Shown: positions 9,935 to 19,804, numbered from the stretch's first letter. The stretch: 64,000 nt of DNA from Paenibacillus marchantiophytorum (GCF_014640555.1 NZ_BMHE01000017.1:1-64000), one strand, 5' to 3'. Numbers and translations: made by a program. Notes: a model not told the origin generated them from the letters alone.

Positions 9935-10126
9935 ATTTTTATTCTCCTGAACCAGTAAATTAAGTACTCCTAGAGAATTGTATGCTATCCTAGACCTAGT
10001 CGCAATGCATATCTGGGCTATCCATGTCATAAAACATCAAAATTTTGGAAAGAATCAAAGGATTTTCATATTTACTGTCGAAATAAAAACTAAGCAATCA
10101 AATTTTTTATTAAGTAGGCGAGATCA

Positions 10127-11395
10127 TTGAATGTAATTGACGACTTACTACTCAATATTTTGGTACTAACCTCACCGATCTTACTCTGTCACATCCTATG
10201 GCTCGATCGGCCCAATCCCTTCAATTTCAGAAGATTAGGCCGCCCATTAATTGGTCTGAGCTGCTCCATTGCCGCGATATTTTGTATGTCGCATCCATTT
10301 TTCACAATAACAGGTGACGACTTTGATTTGCGCATTATCCCTGTTCTTGTCGCCTTTCTCTACGGAGGCATTCGATCTGGCCTTACAGTATCCACGATCA
10401 TCTTAGCCTACGCTTTCTACATGGATGGGTCCAATTTTATCTCGATCATTACTTTGTCCGCTCTTCTTGTACCCTTCATCTTGGCTTTCATCGCATTAAG
10501 TAATTGGAAGCACTTAACCCCCAAAGTCATGTTTCCCAGTCTTCTTGCCTTCATCAGCGCCATAGCTACCTTCTGTATAACCATGCTTTATCGGATCGGT
10601 TCATTCGTCGCTATAGATAAGCCCTTTCTTCTTTATGGCTTATTATTTTGTCTCGTACATATGCTCACGATGTGGCTGTTAACTTATCTGATCGTTCGTA
10701 TTCGAGAAAACAGTGCTATGCGCCTAGAAGTTCAACGATCAGAGAAGCTGAATGTACTAAGTGAACTAGCCGCTTCTGTTGCCCACGAAATTAGAAATCC
10801 CATGACCGTCGCCCGTGGTTTTATGCAAATTCTCAGTCAATCTACGGTTACGGAAGAAAAGAAACTGATTTATACCTCCATGGTTATCGAAGAAATCGAC
10901 CGCGCACAGAACATTATTACCGATTATTTATCTTTTGCCAAACCACAGGCTGAGAAGCTCGAAGAGCTGGATGTGTCGAGTTTATCGCACAAACTCATCA
11001 ATCTCATTAATCCGTACGCTGCCATGCGCGGAGTAGAAGTCAGTATCGACATGGAGCCTGCGCTCGTAGTCAAAGCCAACAGCGAGAAGCTGATACAATG
11101 CCTGGTTAATTTAACGAAAAACGGCATCGAAGCCATGCCTAGCGGCGGTCTGCTGCAAGTCTCCGGCTTCCGCGACAAAGCGAAGATCATCCTACAAATC
11201 AAGGATAACGGTATCGGTATGACAGAGGAGCAAGTAGACCGTCTGGGAACGCCATTTTATTCAACGAAAAATAAAGGCACAGGGCTTGGTCTCATGGTCT
11301 CTTATCGGATCATCAAAACATTCGGCGGACTCATTGATGTGACGAGTGAACCTGATCATGGCACATGTTTCACCATTTCTTTACCGGCCGCTTGA
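10127..11395 (+). CDS. Membrane sensor histidine kinase, KinB-like
   Basis: This 422-residue protein has about six membrane helices in residues 5-192, with no sizeable extracellular loop. A HisKA domain follows with phospho-acceptor H220 in VAHEIRNPM, then a HATPase_c domain with N box NLTKNG (328-333), DNGIG (360-364) and GTGLGL (384-389). Architecture and length match sporulation kinase KinB and other 5TM-type sensors that feed the Spo0 phosphorelay. No response regulator is adjacent, which agrees with an orphan phosphorelay kinase; the assignment as KinB is inference. The start is TTG with a weak GGCGAG site. Its last 15 bases overlap the 3' end of the convergent PBP gene. Confidence 0.8.
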   Translation: MNVIDDLLLNILVLTSPILLCHILWLDRPNPFNFRRLGRPLIGLSCSIAAIFCMSHPFFTITGDDFDLRIIPVLVAFLYGGIRSGLTVSTIILAYAFYMDGSNFISIITLSALLVPFILAFIALSNWKHLTPKVMFPSLLAFISAIATFCITMLYRIGSFVAIDKPFLLYGLLFCLVHMLTMWLLTYLIVRIRENSAMRLEVQRSEKLNVLSELAASVAHEIRNPMTVARGFMQILSQSTVTEEKKLIYTSMVIEEIDRAQNIITDYLSFAKPQAEKLEELDVSSLSHKLINLINPYAAMRGVEVSIDMEPALVVKANSEKLIQCLVNLTKNGIEAMPSGGLLQVSGFRDKAKIILQIKDNGIGMTEEQVDRLGTPFYSTKNKGTGLGLMVSYRIIKTFGGLIDVTSEPDHGTCFTISLPAA

Positions 11396-13201
11396 TCCCT
11401 CGCTGCTGGCCAAAATATCCATAACACCTTTAAACAAGGGAATGGACTTGTTGCTTTCGGATGCATTCAAGTTCTTAACGACGACAGACACCGCGTACTT
11501 TGGCGTCGCAACAGGTCCATATCCAATAAACCATTGATTCACTTTCTCCTGCTTCCCGTTCTGAATCTGAGCTGTTCCTGACTTACCCGCCAATTTCCAC
11601 TTGGCATCCTGCAGACCTTTCCCCGTGCCGTCAGTCACAACTTCTCTCATCCAGTTTAGCAGCGTTTTGCTGGTAGCAGCCGACACACGTCCCGCTTCAA
11701 CCTGCTGCAACTTGGGGGCATAGCTTTCCATCAGGCGATCTGTCTGATAACGAACTTCTTGGACAACCCTAGGTGAATATCCTTTGCCGCCATGCAGTAA
11801 AGTGATGATCATATTCGAAGCTTGCAGCGGAGTCAGCATCACATCTCTTTGGCCAATAGCTGTTTGCATCAGAACACCTTCGTCATCGTGCGGGGTATGC
11901 GCGCCAAATAGCTGACCACTCTCCTCAGCATCCAATTGATGAAGGATAGGCTGGGTATCCGTTTTCCCCGTCCATCCCACTTCATCCAGAACCCCAAGTT
12001 TGTGGGCATAAGTCTCCAACTGACTGGCTGTAAGGCGCTGCATTACTTTGGCAAATACAATATTGCAGGACTGCGCGAAGCCCTGTTCTAAAGTTAGCGG
12101 CCCATGCCCTGCTCTTAACCAGCAAGTAAAGCCATATTTGCCAAGAGCCCCTTCACAGTTAAATGTCTCCTTAGGATCAACAGCACCTTCATCCAGCGCC
12201 GCAGCGGCAACTACTGTTTTGAAAATAGATCCTGGCGCTGTCGCTTTTACTGCGTAATTACTCCAGTTATTGCTTGCCAGATCAACTTGCGTCGGATCAT
12301 AATTGGGCCTGCTCGCCATGGCAACAATATCACCTTGCTTCACTTCCTGTACGACTACGGCGCCATCTCGAATGTGCATGTTATCCATCAACGCTTCAAT
12401 TCTCTGTTGTATACTGCCATCCAGTGTGGTGACTAGCTTAACCGGATAGAACGTATTATCAGGGGCAATCATACGAGCATCCAACCCAGCCAGCGGCCGT
12501 TTCCCTGCATCCGTGAAATAAGAGATAGAGGTCTCTCCTATGCCGCGGAGCCACAAGTCAAAGGTCTTTTCAAGGCCGGATCCACCAATTTTGGAAGTAA
12601 GTGTCAGCTTACCCTTTTCCAAATCCTCCCCATACAAACGCATCACGCGATCCGGGTTTTGCCCGATAAACCCAATCAACTGACGAGCCGTCATCCCAGT
12701 GGGATAGCGATCTTCCATCTCAGTCACCTTCACATTCGGCAAGGTCAAAGTCTGTATCTGGGTCTCCTGCCCAGCACTCAAGGCAAAGGGTTTCCCTGTA
12801 TCTGTTACACTCCAGACCTGTGGTTCTTTCAATTGACTGGAGAATGCAAGCCAGCGTTCCTTGGTTGTCTGCAAGATCCCAACAAGCTGATTAACCCGCT
12901 GCGGATCAACGCTGACTTCCTTGCTCATAGGGAAAACAACCAGTGATTTTATCATTTTCCCTGTCAATGGCTTAAGATTGCGATCCAGAATTTCACCGCG
13001 GCCGCTGTCGAGCACCAAAGCTCTCTGCCTTTGAATGACCGAGTTTTTGAGCAAATTAACACCTCGGGATGAATAATTCTCTGTTGCCGCAATTTGTATC
13101 CAAAAAAGCTTGCCTATGATCCCTATAAACAGAAGAAGGATAGCGAAAAGCACAAGAAAGATCCGACGTTTTTCAAGAGCCGACAATTGGCTTGGTTTCA
13201 T
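11381..13201 (-). CDS. Class B penicillin-binding protein (transpeptidase)
   Basis: This 606-residue bitopic protein has one membrane helix (13-35), a PBP dimerisation domain and a transpeptidase domain carrying S325-x-x-K328 (GSIFK), SCN at 378-380 and KSGTAQ at 540-545. It cross-links peptidoglycan outside the membrane. It lacks C-terminal PASTA domains, so it is closer to B. subtilis PbpI/YrrR than to SpoVD or PBP2B. B. subtilis pbpI (yrrR) also lies near the yrr cluster, supporting orthology. The 3' end overlaps the convergent kinase gene by 15 bp. A weak TTGACT-N17-TACTGA promoter can be seen upstream. Confidence 0.88.
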   Translation of the reverse strand: MKPSQLSALEKRRIFLVLFAILLLFIGIIGKLFWIQIAATENYSSRGVNLLKNSVIQRQRALVLDSGRGEILDRNLKPLTGKMIKSLVVFPMSKEVSVDPQRVNQLVGILQTTKERWLAFSSQLKEPQVWSVTDTGKPFALSAGQETQIQTLTLPNVKVTEMEDRYPTGMTARQLIGFIGQNPDRVMRLYGEDLEKGKLTLTSKIGGSGLEKTFDLWLRGIGETSISYFTDAGKRPLAGLDARMIAPDNTFYPVKLVTTLDGSIQQRIEALMDNMHIRDGAVVVQEVKQGDIVAMASRPNYDPTQVDLASNNWSNYAVKATAPGSIFKTVVAAAALDEGAVDPKETFNCEGALGKYGFTCWLRAGHGPLTLEQGFAQSCNIVFAKVMQRLTASQLETYAHKLGVLDEVGWTGKTDTQPILHQLDAEESGQLFGAHTPHDDEGVLMQTAIGQRDVMLTPLQASNMIITLLHGGKGYSPRVVQEVRYQTDRLMESYAPKLQQVEAGRVSAATSKTLLNWMREVVTDGTGKGLQDAKWKLAGKSGTAQIQNGKQEKVNQWFIGYGPVATPKYAVSVVVKNLNASESNKSIPLFKGVMDILASSEGSSGR

Positions 13202-13287
13202 CTCTTTACTCCTAACTAAAAGTTGGTATAACTTTCAGTATCGTCATTCCTGACCCTAGTCAAACGGTTTGCTAAGCGCCCCTAACA

Positions 13288-13320
13288 TAAAAAATCCACC
13301 CTCCGCTTAGGAGAGTGGAC
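13288..13320 (-). terminator. Terminator of the chemoreceptor gene
   Basis: On the minus strand, a TCCACTCTCC/GGAGGGTGGA stem with one mismatch, followed by TTTTTT. Confidence 0.8.
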
Positions 13321-13342
13321 TATGTATGAGAAGAAGGATAGC

Positions 13343-15544
13343 TTAAACTTCAAATTTGGAAAGTGTGTCATTGAGTGACTTGGACAGCAGGTCCAGCTTG
13401 TCTGACAATTTCACCAGACCATCGCTGATGCTAAGCTGTTCAGAGCTCAATGAAGCAACTTCCTCAGAGGTAGCAAGAGATTCCTCAGCTACTGCACTTA
13501 CATTCGTCATGGCGTCGGACAGAACCACTTGGGACTGTTCCAGCGTAGAGATTGAATCGCTCACAGTGCTCAATTGCTCAATGAAACCACCCATATGATT
13601 CGTAACTTGTTTGAAAATAATATCTGCTTCTTTGACCGCCAGAATTTGTTCTTGGAAAATCGGCGTTGCTGTCGACAGTACCTTCACCGTCTCGTCAATT
13701 TCCTTCTGGATCGTCTCTGTAATCTGACCTACCACATCAATGGATTGTCTGGATTGGTCCGCAAGTTTACGGATTTCGTCAGCAACAACCATGAACCCTT
13801 TACCAGCAGCGCCGGCACGGGCAGCCTCAATCGTTGCGTTTAAAGACAAGATGTTGGTCTGCTTCGTCATATTATTGAGCAAATCGAGAATTTTACGAAT
13901 AGAGCGCGTGCTGTCTTTCAAATTATCAACTTTGTCTGCCATGGATCGAATCATTTCTTCGGTCAGATTCGTTTTGGAAATCAACTCGGACATATATTTC
14001 GTTCCTTGCTCACTGGAGCTTTGAACATCTGCCGCTGCTGTACCCATTTCCAGATTGGCTTCGATAACTTGTTTCATCTGAATACCAATGTGATACGTCA
14101 ACTCGTTGCCTCTTTCGGATTCCGTCGCCAAACCGCCGGCACCGTTAGAAATTTCGTCTGTGGCTACGGCAATTTCTCTTGCTGCTGTAGCTGTGACTTT
14201 GGATGAGTTCGTTAATTCTTGGGCTGTTTCGAATACGGATTGAGCAGAAGCACTCGTCTGCGAAACAAGGTTTGTAATCTGCTGCATCATGACGTCAAAG
14301 CTTGCGCCCAGTTGGCCGATTTCATCTTGTGTCTTGTAGTTCGCTCGTACGGTTAACTTCCCTTTGGCACCTTGCTGCATCAGGTTGCGAAGATTAACCA
14401 GAGGACGACCGATCATTCTAGCCACGAATAATCCAATCATTACCGCTGCAATCGCCGCAAACAAGGCAATCAGAAGGGTATAATTAAATATTTTCTTAGC
14501 ATCTTTCACCAAGCTGCTTACCGGGATATCGCCAACAAGGTTCCACCCGGAGATGGAAGATTTATAATACGCAACGAGATGATCGTCTTTGGTAATAAAC
14601 GAACCATGCTCTTCTTCAAGCTGCTCTTTGCTTAATTGAATCGCTGACTCTTTCTCAATATCCGTCAAATTTTTGGCTGCGATATTTTTATTCTCATGAT
14701 TCGTGATCGCAACTGCGCTGTCATCGCCTAGAGAAATACCATTCAGTTCTTTCGCGAGAATATCTGCGTTCAATTCTAATACTAGAATGCCGGAAGTGCT
14801 GTTGGTCAATGTATTTCTCATAACACGACCAACGGCAAACGTATTTGCCGAACTGCTGGAATACCCTTTGCTTTTACTATCCAACCAGGCCACTTTACCG
14901 CCTGCATCAACGATCTTTTTAAACCAATCGGTCGATCCTGTGTTGTCAGACAACGAACTTCCGCCAGCACCGGTAATCACGATCAATTTGCCGTCCGGTC
15001 TATACAAATGAAGCGTTTTAATCGATTTGTTCGAGAACGTCACAACATTTAATTTCTCGGTCAATTGACGAATAACTTCAAGTGATTCATAAGAGGATGT
15101 ATCTAATTTCGGAATTTTATCAAGTAAATCCTGCAATTCCTTATTCAACATAATCTGTAACGAGACGTCATCAAAGGTTTGATAAAGAAAATCTAATTTC
15201 TGACCTGCTTGCGTAACGGTTTGAAGACTGGATTCTGATACTTTGTTTTTAATAACGCTTTTGGAAATGGAGTAAGAAATCATCCCTACAATAAGTACGA
15301 AAAAAAGAATACTGGCAAAAAACATTAAAAACAACTTCATACCTACAGATTTCACGGGATTCTCCATTTTAACTTGCCTCAATTCCTTAAATGCAACCGT
15401 GCCCATTTGTTTAGATGTTTTACCTGCGACACCTACCATACGACCCCATGGCACATTTTGAATTGCTTTTGCGAGAGATTGAAGTGCTTTGTTAAGAAAA
15501 GCGAGAATACTTTGCAGCTTGTTATTCATTCTGTTCACCGCCAT
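13343..15544 (-). CDS. Methyl-accepting chemotaxis protein
   Basis: This 733-residue transmembrane chemoreceptor has, in order: an unusual cytosolic N-terminal tail of about 65 residues, TM1 (about 68-92), an extracellular dCache-like sensor domain, TM2 (around 345-370), a HAMP domain, and the long coiled-coil signalling domain with hairpin tip [13 protein letters not shown] that contacts CheA/CheW. No C-terminal CheR-binding pentapeptide is present. The ligand cannot be read from sequence. The start is uncertain: an ATG at 15529 (MNNKLQ), preceded by GGCGGTG, is at least as good as the one at 15544. It is isolated from any che or flagellar operon. Confidence 0.92.
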   Translation of the reverse strand: MAVNRMNNKLQSILAFLNKALQSLAKAIQNVPWGRMVGVAGKTSKQMGTVAFKELRQVKMENPVKSVGMKLFLMFFASILFFVLIVGMISYSISKSVIKNKVSESSLQTVTQAGQKLDFLYQTFDDVSLQIMLNKELQDLLDKIPKLDTSSYESLEVIRQLTEKLNVVTFSNKSIKTLHLYRPDGKLIVITGAGGSSLSDNTGSTDWFKKIVDAGGKVAWLDSKSKGYSSSSANTFAVGRVMRNTLTNSTSGILVLELNADILAKELNGISLGDDSAVAITNHENKNIAAKNLTDIEKESAIQLSKEQLEEEHGSFITKDDHLVAYYKSSISGWNLVGDIPVSSLVKDAKKIFNYTLLIALFAAIAAVMIGLFVARMIGRPLVNLRNLMQQGAKGKLTVRANYKTQDEIGQLGASFDVMMQQITNLVSQTSASAQSVFETAQELTNSSKVTATAAREIAVATDEISNGAGGLATESERGNELTYHIGIQMKQVIEANLEMGTAAADVQSSSEQGTKYMSELISKTNLTEEMIRSMADKVDNLKDSTRSIRKILDLLNNMTKQTNILSLNATIEAARAGAAGKGFMVVADEIRKLADQSRQSIDVVGQITETIQKEIDETVKVLSTATPIFQEQILAVKEADIIFKQVTNHMGGFIEQLSTVSDSISTLEQSQVVLSDAMTNVSAVAEESLATSEEVASLSSEQLSISDGLVKLSDKLDLLSKSLNDTLSKFEV

Positions 15545-15665
15545 TGGTTTCTACTTCTTAAGGGGCCCCTTACTTTTGAACTATAATGAAAAGGGTTACA
15601 CAAGAAGTTGGTTAATAAATTCGACACACTTTAACATTTTCCTTTAATATTCGATCCACATTTAA

Positions 15666-15711
15666 ATAAAAAAATAGAAACTTTCTCCAATATACCCCAG
15701 TCTGGAGAAAG
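15666..15711 (-). terminator. Terminator of the trhP operon
   Basis: On the minus strand, a perfect CTTTCTCCA/TGGAGAAAG stem followed by a T-rich tract, directly after the yrrO stop. Confidence 0.85.
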
Positions 15712-15722
15712 CTTCCATGGTA

Positions 15723-17006
15723 CTATTTACCTGTTTTTTTACGCATCATATCCCATTGCTTCACAGGTTGATCTGTTTTTAGTTTAATAAGTTGCAGCGG
15801 ATGTCTGGCAGCATCCAATTCTTGATCCTGCTCATTCCAGATCAAATCGACCTTTTGTTTGAATTGTGTCCCCTGCGGTCCGAAAAATTCAATTTCCTGC
15901 CCTGGCTTGAAATGATTTCTCTGCTGAATGACAGCCGTACCTGATTCTTCCTCATAAGACATCACAAGCCCTACAAAATCAAAGCCAACTACCTTATCCT
16001 CAGGCTCAAAAATATGATCTTCATGTCCAGGGGCCTCATAGAAAAAGCCGCTATTTAATGGCCTGTTGGCTGCTTTATGAATTTCATCCTGCCAGACTTG
16101 ACTGATAGCGAATTGCTCCGGATCAGCAAAATAGGCATCTATCGCTTGCCGATAGGCATTCACTACCGTTGCCACATAATGAATACTCTTCATGCGGCCT
16201 TCGATTTTAAAGCTGTCTACGCCAGACTCAATCATTTCAGCAATGTGGTCGATCATGCTCAAATCCTTCGAACCCATGGTAAAAGCATCATCCTCTTCAC
16301 CAAACATAGGCAGGTCAGTTGCTAGAGGAGCTGAAAGCGGCTGATCCTTGGCGAACAGATCATATTTCCAACGGCAAGATTGCGAACAGCCTCCACGATT
16401 GGAATCGCGGTCCGTAAAATGGTTGGAAAGCACACAGCGCCCTGAATAGGAGCTGCACATGGCACCATGAATGAAAGCCTCTATCTCCACATCGACATGC
16501 GCCTTGATTTGATCAATTTCGTGCATGCTGACTTCGCGGGCCAGAACAACGCGTTCAATGCCTTGATCTTTCCAAAATTTAACCGTTTGCCAGTTCATAA
16601 CCGACTGCTGTGTACTGACATGTACCTCTAGCTTAGGCGCGACTCGCCGGCAGGTCTCCATAATGATCGGATCCGCGGCAATGATCGCCGAAATCCCTAC
16701 CTCTTGTAGCCCGCGCAAATAGTCATCCAAGCCCTCGATGTCCTCATTATGAGCGTATATATTCGTTGCCACGAACACTTTGGCTCCATATTGATTGGCA
16801 AACTCGACACCTTCCCGCATTTCTTCCAGAGAGAAGTTGTCCGCATTGGACCTCAGTCCATATTTCTGCCCGCCTATATATACCGCATCGGCTCCATAAT
16901 GGATCGCAAACTTCAATTTCTCCAGACTGCCCGCTGGAGCCAGCAGCTCCGGCTTATCCAGTCTTACCCGTTTGCCTCTTGCTCGTGCTTCTAATGCTGT
17001 CGTCAT
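15723..17006 (-). CDS. trhP2: Peptidase U32 family tRNA hydroxylation protein TrhP2 (YrrO)
   Basis: Despite the U32 peptidase name, B. subtilis YrrO (TrhP2) works with YrrN (TrhP1) to make 5-hydroxyuridine at tRNA wobble position 34. The 427-residue protein has the ELLAPAGSLEKLKFAIHYGADAVYIGG barrel start (signature split around residues 20-46) and a four-cysteine cluster, C184, C191, C207 and C211 (CSSYSGRC...GGCSQSC). Such a cluster is believed to hold iron-sulfur. I chose the ATG with AAGGTG at proper spacing; a GTG four codons upstream overlaps that site. The downstream udk and greA known from B. subtilis are absent here. Confidence 0.9.
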   Translation of the reverse strand: MTTALEARARGKRVRLDKPELLAPAGSLEKLKFAIHYGADAVYIGGQKYGLRSNADNFSLEEMREGVEFANQYGAKVFVATNIYAHNEDIEGLDDYLRGLQEVGISAIIAADPIIMETCRRVAPKLEVHVSTQQSVMNWQTVKFWKDQGIERVVLAREVSMHEIDQIKAHVDVEIEAFIHGAMCSSYSGRCVLSNHFTDRDSNRGGCSQSCRWKYDLFAKDQPLSAPLATDLPMFGEEDDAFTMGSKDLSMIDHIAEMIESGVDSFKIEGRMKSIHYVATVVNAYRQAIDAYFADPEQFAISQVWQDEIHKAANRPLNSGFFYEAPGHEDHIFEPEDKVVGFDFVGLVMSYEEESGTAVIQQRNHFKPGQEIEFFGPQGTQFKQKVDLIWNEQDQELDAARHPLQLIKLKTDQPVKQWDMMRKKTGK

Positions 17007-17035
17007 CTCGGAGAGCACCTTCTTTCATTCATATA

Positions 17036-17965
17036 TCAATAAACCTGTTCTTTGTAGAAAAATCCATATGACAATTCACGTTCAGGGTCTTGCAGGCCAG
17101 CTATGGCATCCAGCCATTCCTGCCTGAACTCGTACCCTTGTGGATCTGCAGCATAAGCATCGATAGCTGCCCGATATCCTCTTACCACGGTTTCATTATA
17201 CGCCTCAGACTTCAATAAACCTTCAATTTTCAAGCTATCTACTTGACCATCCATGAGCTCTGGCAGGTTTTCCAGCATACAGATATCCTCAGAACTCATA
17301 ATGTGGGTGCCGTTGCCGTCTTCATAAATAGGGTACCGCTGATCACGGCGTTCGTGCTCGATCAGGAATAGCCCCCGCTCTATCGAACGATCTTGTGTAG
17401 AAGCATCATTGCCCTGATGCTCGATATAATTTTTGACAAGCTCGCGCTTGGAGTGATAGATATTCGTAATTCCATGAACTTGAACCTCAACCGCCAGTTC
17501 CGTCTGCTGCTTAAAGGCCAGAACCTGTTCCATGTTCAACTCTCTGGCCAGCACAACACGTGTTGCTCCTTGCCTGCCCCAATAATTCGCTGTTGCGTAA
17601 TTCGTCGACGTCATTTCCGCGTTCCAGTGCAACGCTAACGGTTTAGCCAAACTGCGAGCAGCCATTAAGACGGACGGATCACCAAAAATAACAGCATCCA
17701 CGCCATATTCCTGCAATTTGTTCAAATATTCGAACAAGCCGTCCAACGAAGCATTATCGAAAACTTTGTTTACAGCCACATAAACTTTAGCCTGTTTCTC
17801 ATGCGCCCAAGCGACTGCCTGCTGGATTTCCTCGAGCTTGATCTCTCCCGGAAGGCGCATGCCATATTGCTCTTCCCCGATGATTACAGCATCAGCGCCC
17901 GCTTCAATTAATCGTTGCAGCTCAGCGACACTGCTGCAGCTTACTACTAGTTCTGGTTTCTTCAC
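17036..17965 (-). CDS. trhP1: Peptidase U32 family tRNA hydroxylation partner TrhP1 (YrrN)
   Basis: This 309-residue U32-family paralogue of the downstream gene starts with LVVSCSSVAELQRLIEAGADAVIIG and later has VVLARELN and VQVHGITNIYHSKREL. The last segment corresponds to the place where TrhP2 has its CSSYSGRC cluster, so the cysteines are lost. That fits the B. subtilis picture of an unequal YrrN/YrrO pair acting in tRNA ho5U34 formation. The GTG start has an AGGG site. It lies 38 nt downstream of mltG. yrrM (trmR), which in B. subtilis sits between mltG and yrrN and methylates ho5U, is missing. Confidence 0.88.
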   Translation of the reverse strand: MKKPELVVSCSSVAELQRLIEAGADAVIIGEEQYGMRLPGEIKLEEIQQAVAWAHEKQAKVYVAVNKVFDNASLDGLFEYLNKLQEYGVDAVIFGDPSVLMAARSLAKPLALHWNAEMTSTNYATANYWGRQGATRVVLARELNMEQVLAFKQQTELAVEVQVHGITNIYHSKRELVKNYIEHQGNDASTQDRSIERGLFLIEHERRDQRYPIYEDGNGTHIMSSEDICMLENLPELMDGQVDSLKIEGLLKSEAYNETVVRGYRAAIDAYAADPQGYEFRQEWLDAIAGLQDPERELSYGFFYKEQVY

Positions 17966-18003
17966 TTGCTTACCCTACCTTCTATCAGCTTCCTAGCCTA
18001 CAA

Positions 18004-19110
18004 TTAATTTCCAGCCTTTTTACTTTCAGCAATATTCTTCTTATGCGCTTCAAAGGTTTCTGCAAACAGATGTCCCTTCGTGCCGTCCTTTTTCGTAACA
18101 TAGAACAAATACTTCGTTTCTTCGGGATAAATAGCCGCTTTCATCGAAGCGAGACTTGGACTCGCAATCGGCCCTGGCGGCAAACCAACGTTTAAATACG
18201 TATTATAAGGACTTTGGATCTGCAGATCCTTCTCCAGCAGTCTGTCTTTGGACTTATCAAATAAGTATTGGACCGTTGCATCAATTTGCAAAGGCATATT
18301 CTTTTTCAGACGATTCTGGATCACGCCTGAGACAAGCGCGCGTTCTTCGTCGACCACGACTTCCCGCTCTATCAAAGAAGCAATCGTCAGCATCTGGTGA
18401 ATGCTAAGCCCACGCTCCTTGAGCTTGTCCTTCCAATCAGGAGGAAGCGTTGCTAGCTTCTTATCCAACTGCTGCAAAGTACGCTCTATGAACTCTTGTT
18501 CGCTCGAGCCTTTCTTGAATTCATAAGTCTCAGGGAACAAATAGCCTTCTAGCCGATGCTTGAGATTCTTATTATCGGGAATCGATGCAGTCGCCTCTGT
18601 TTTAACATCAATTGGCGCATCAGCTATCTGTAGAAAAGCTTCCTTTTTCCAAGGTGTCTGCTCACTAATTTTGGCGGCGATTTGATCAATCGTATAGCCT
18701 TCAGGAATGGTGATGCGTATCATATCTTCCTTGACGATATCGCCTCTATTCAGCTTGTCAATCATCTCATCGAACGTCATACCTGGCTTCATGCTATATT
18801 CGCCTGCCTGAAATTTCGAGCCTTGTTTGTGCCATTTCAAATAATACGTGAAAATCGATGAATTCTTAATAAGTCCTTTGGTTTCCAATTCTTTGGCGAT
18901 TAACGTAGATCCCGAACCTGGTTGTATCGAAACTCGTACTTCCTGTTCAGCGGCATCGACAGGCTGCAAAGCATTCGCAATATACAGGCCTATACCGCCT
19001 GCTGTGCCAATAATAATGAGCAGCAATAAACCAATCACAAGAAGGGCGACTTTCACCTTGCTTCGTTTGGGCTTATTCTGTTCATTCTCTTGCTCAAGCA
19101 AGTTATTCAC
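18004..19110 (-). CDS. mltG: Endolytic transglycosylase MltG (YrrL)
   Basis: MltG cleaves nascent peptidoglycan strands within the chain and probably sets glycan length. From the chosen GTG start the protein has 368 residues: a short Lys-rich cytosolic tail, one membrane helix (20-45), a LysM-like lobe, and the YceG catalytic domain. Catalytic E248 is in IASLIERE, followed by VIQNRLKKNMPLQIDATVQY-type sequence and the late YNTYLNVGLPPGPI motif. The start is fixed by AGGAGG six nt upstream. A hairpin of subtype B (19117-19154) lies just before it. An earlier in-frame start would merely translate that hairpin. Downstream genes are trhP1-trhP2. Confidence 0.93.
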   Translation of the reverse strand: MNNLLEQENEQNKPKRSKVKVALLVIGLLLLIIIGTAGGIGLYIANALQPVDAAEQEVRVSIQPGSGSTLIAKELETKGLIKNSSIFTYYLKWHKQGSKFQAGEYSMKPGMTFDEMIDKLNRGDIVKEDMIRITIPEGYTIDQIAAKISEQTPWKKEAFLQIADAPIDVKTEATASIPDNKNLKHRLEGYLFPETYEFKKGSSEQEFIERTLQQLDKKLATLPPDWKDKLKERGLSIHQMLTIASLIEREVVVDEERALVSGVIQNRLKKNMPLQIDATVQYLFDKSKDRLLEKDLQIQSPYNTYLNVGLPPGPIASPSLASMKAAIYPEETKYLFYVTKKDGTKGHLFAETFEAHKKNIAESKKAGN

Positions 19111-19116
19111 TTTAAT

Positions 19117-19154
19117 CCTCCTAAGAGCTTTCATGAAGAAAGCTATCTTCGTAA
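19117..19154 (-). repeat. Shine-Dalgarno-adjacent palindrome, subtype B (mltG)
   Basis: On the minus strand ACGAAGAT, AGCTTTC, TTCAT, GAAAGCT, CTT, AGGAGG. The 18-bp sequence ATCCTCCTAAGAGCTTTC (plus strand) is identical to that in front of ruvB at 63205-63222. Confidence 0.75.
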
Positions 19155-19196
19155 ACAAACAAAAACGAGCGGATGCAATCCGCTCGGTGGTCATCT

Positions 19197-19493
19197 TTAC
19201 ACATCATCCTGATCTGGAAATACCATCTCGTCGTAGAGTTCTGAGACGGTTTCCCACTCATCGTCATCTTCAATGGTTTCCAATTCGTACTGCCCATCTG
19301 CATCCGTAATCACTCGGAAAACAGCTACATCGTCTTCCTTCTTGAGCGCATCGGATTGCAAAACAGCGTACGTGTAATCTCCATACACAAACTCTTTCAG
19401 CAGATGATACACCGTTGACTCATTTTGCTCGTCAAACAAGATAATATCATCCCCGTAAGCTTTGCGCAATACGTCGGAAGGCGTCGTGCTCAT
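19197..19493 (-). CDS. DUF1292 protein, second tandem copy (YrzB-like)
   Basis: This 98-residue acidic protein has the DUF1292 pattern: DDIILFDEQNE, a central YAVLQSDALKKEDDVAVFRV and the C-terminal IEDDDEWETVSELYDEM. It resembles its neighbour at 19490-19798 in layout (aspartate/glutamate-rich, IED-EW helix near the end) and overlaps it by 4 bp, so the two are very likely translationally coupled. The family function is unknown. B. subtilis carries a single yrzB at this place between ruvX and mltG; here there are two diverged copies. No membrane segment is visible. Confidence 0.85.
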   Translation of the reverse strand: MSTTPSDVLRKAYGDDIILFDEQNESTVYHLLKEFVYGDYTYAVLQSDALKKEDDVAVFRVITDADGQYELETIEDDDEWETVSELYDEMVFPDQDDV

Positions 19494-19798
19494 GCTTCTT
19501 CTTCCTCGTCGAATTCCGCCATAAGCGTGTTGAACGTTTCTTCAACAATATTCCACTCTTCTTCATCTTCGATGGTGAACAGTTTCAAATCTTCGCCATC
19601 ATCATCTTCTTCATAACGGAAAGCATACACTTCATCGGATTCTTCGTCTCCGCCGTCTGTTGGAACAACCATCATGTATTTCTTGTCGGAACCGTCCACT
19701 TCGAATTTCATGATAACCTCGAACTCTTCTTCGTTGCCTTCGTCGTCCGGGATGTAAATGATTTCTGGTTCTTCTTCACGCAATTCTTCTTTGGACAT
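19490..19798 (-). CDS. yrzB: DUF1292 protein YrzB
   Basis: This 102-residue, strongly acidic cytosolic protein contains IIYIPDDEGNEEEFEVIMKF, then a basic-acidic SDKKYMMVVPTD segment, VYAFRYEEDD and the closing IEDEEEWNIVEETF motif of DUF1292. Position directly after ruvX and before mltG matches B. subtilis yrzB. No biochemical role is established. The last 4 bases overlap the start of a paralogous gene. Confidence 0.9.
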   Translation of the reverse strand: MSKEELREEEPEIIYIPDDEGNEEEFEVIMKFEVDGSDKKYMMVVPTDGGDEESDEVYAFRYEEDDDGEDLKLFTIEDEEEWNIVEETFNTLMAEFDEEEEA

Positions 19799-19804
19799 GT
19801 TCGT

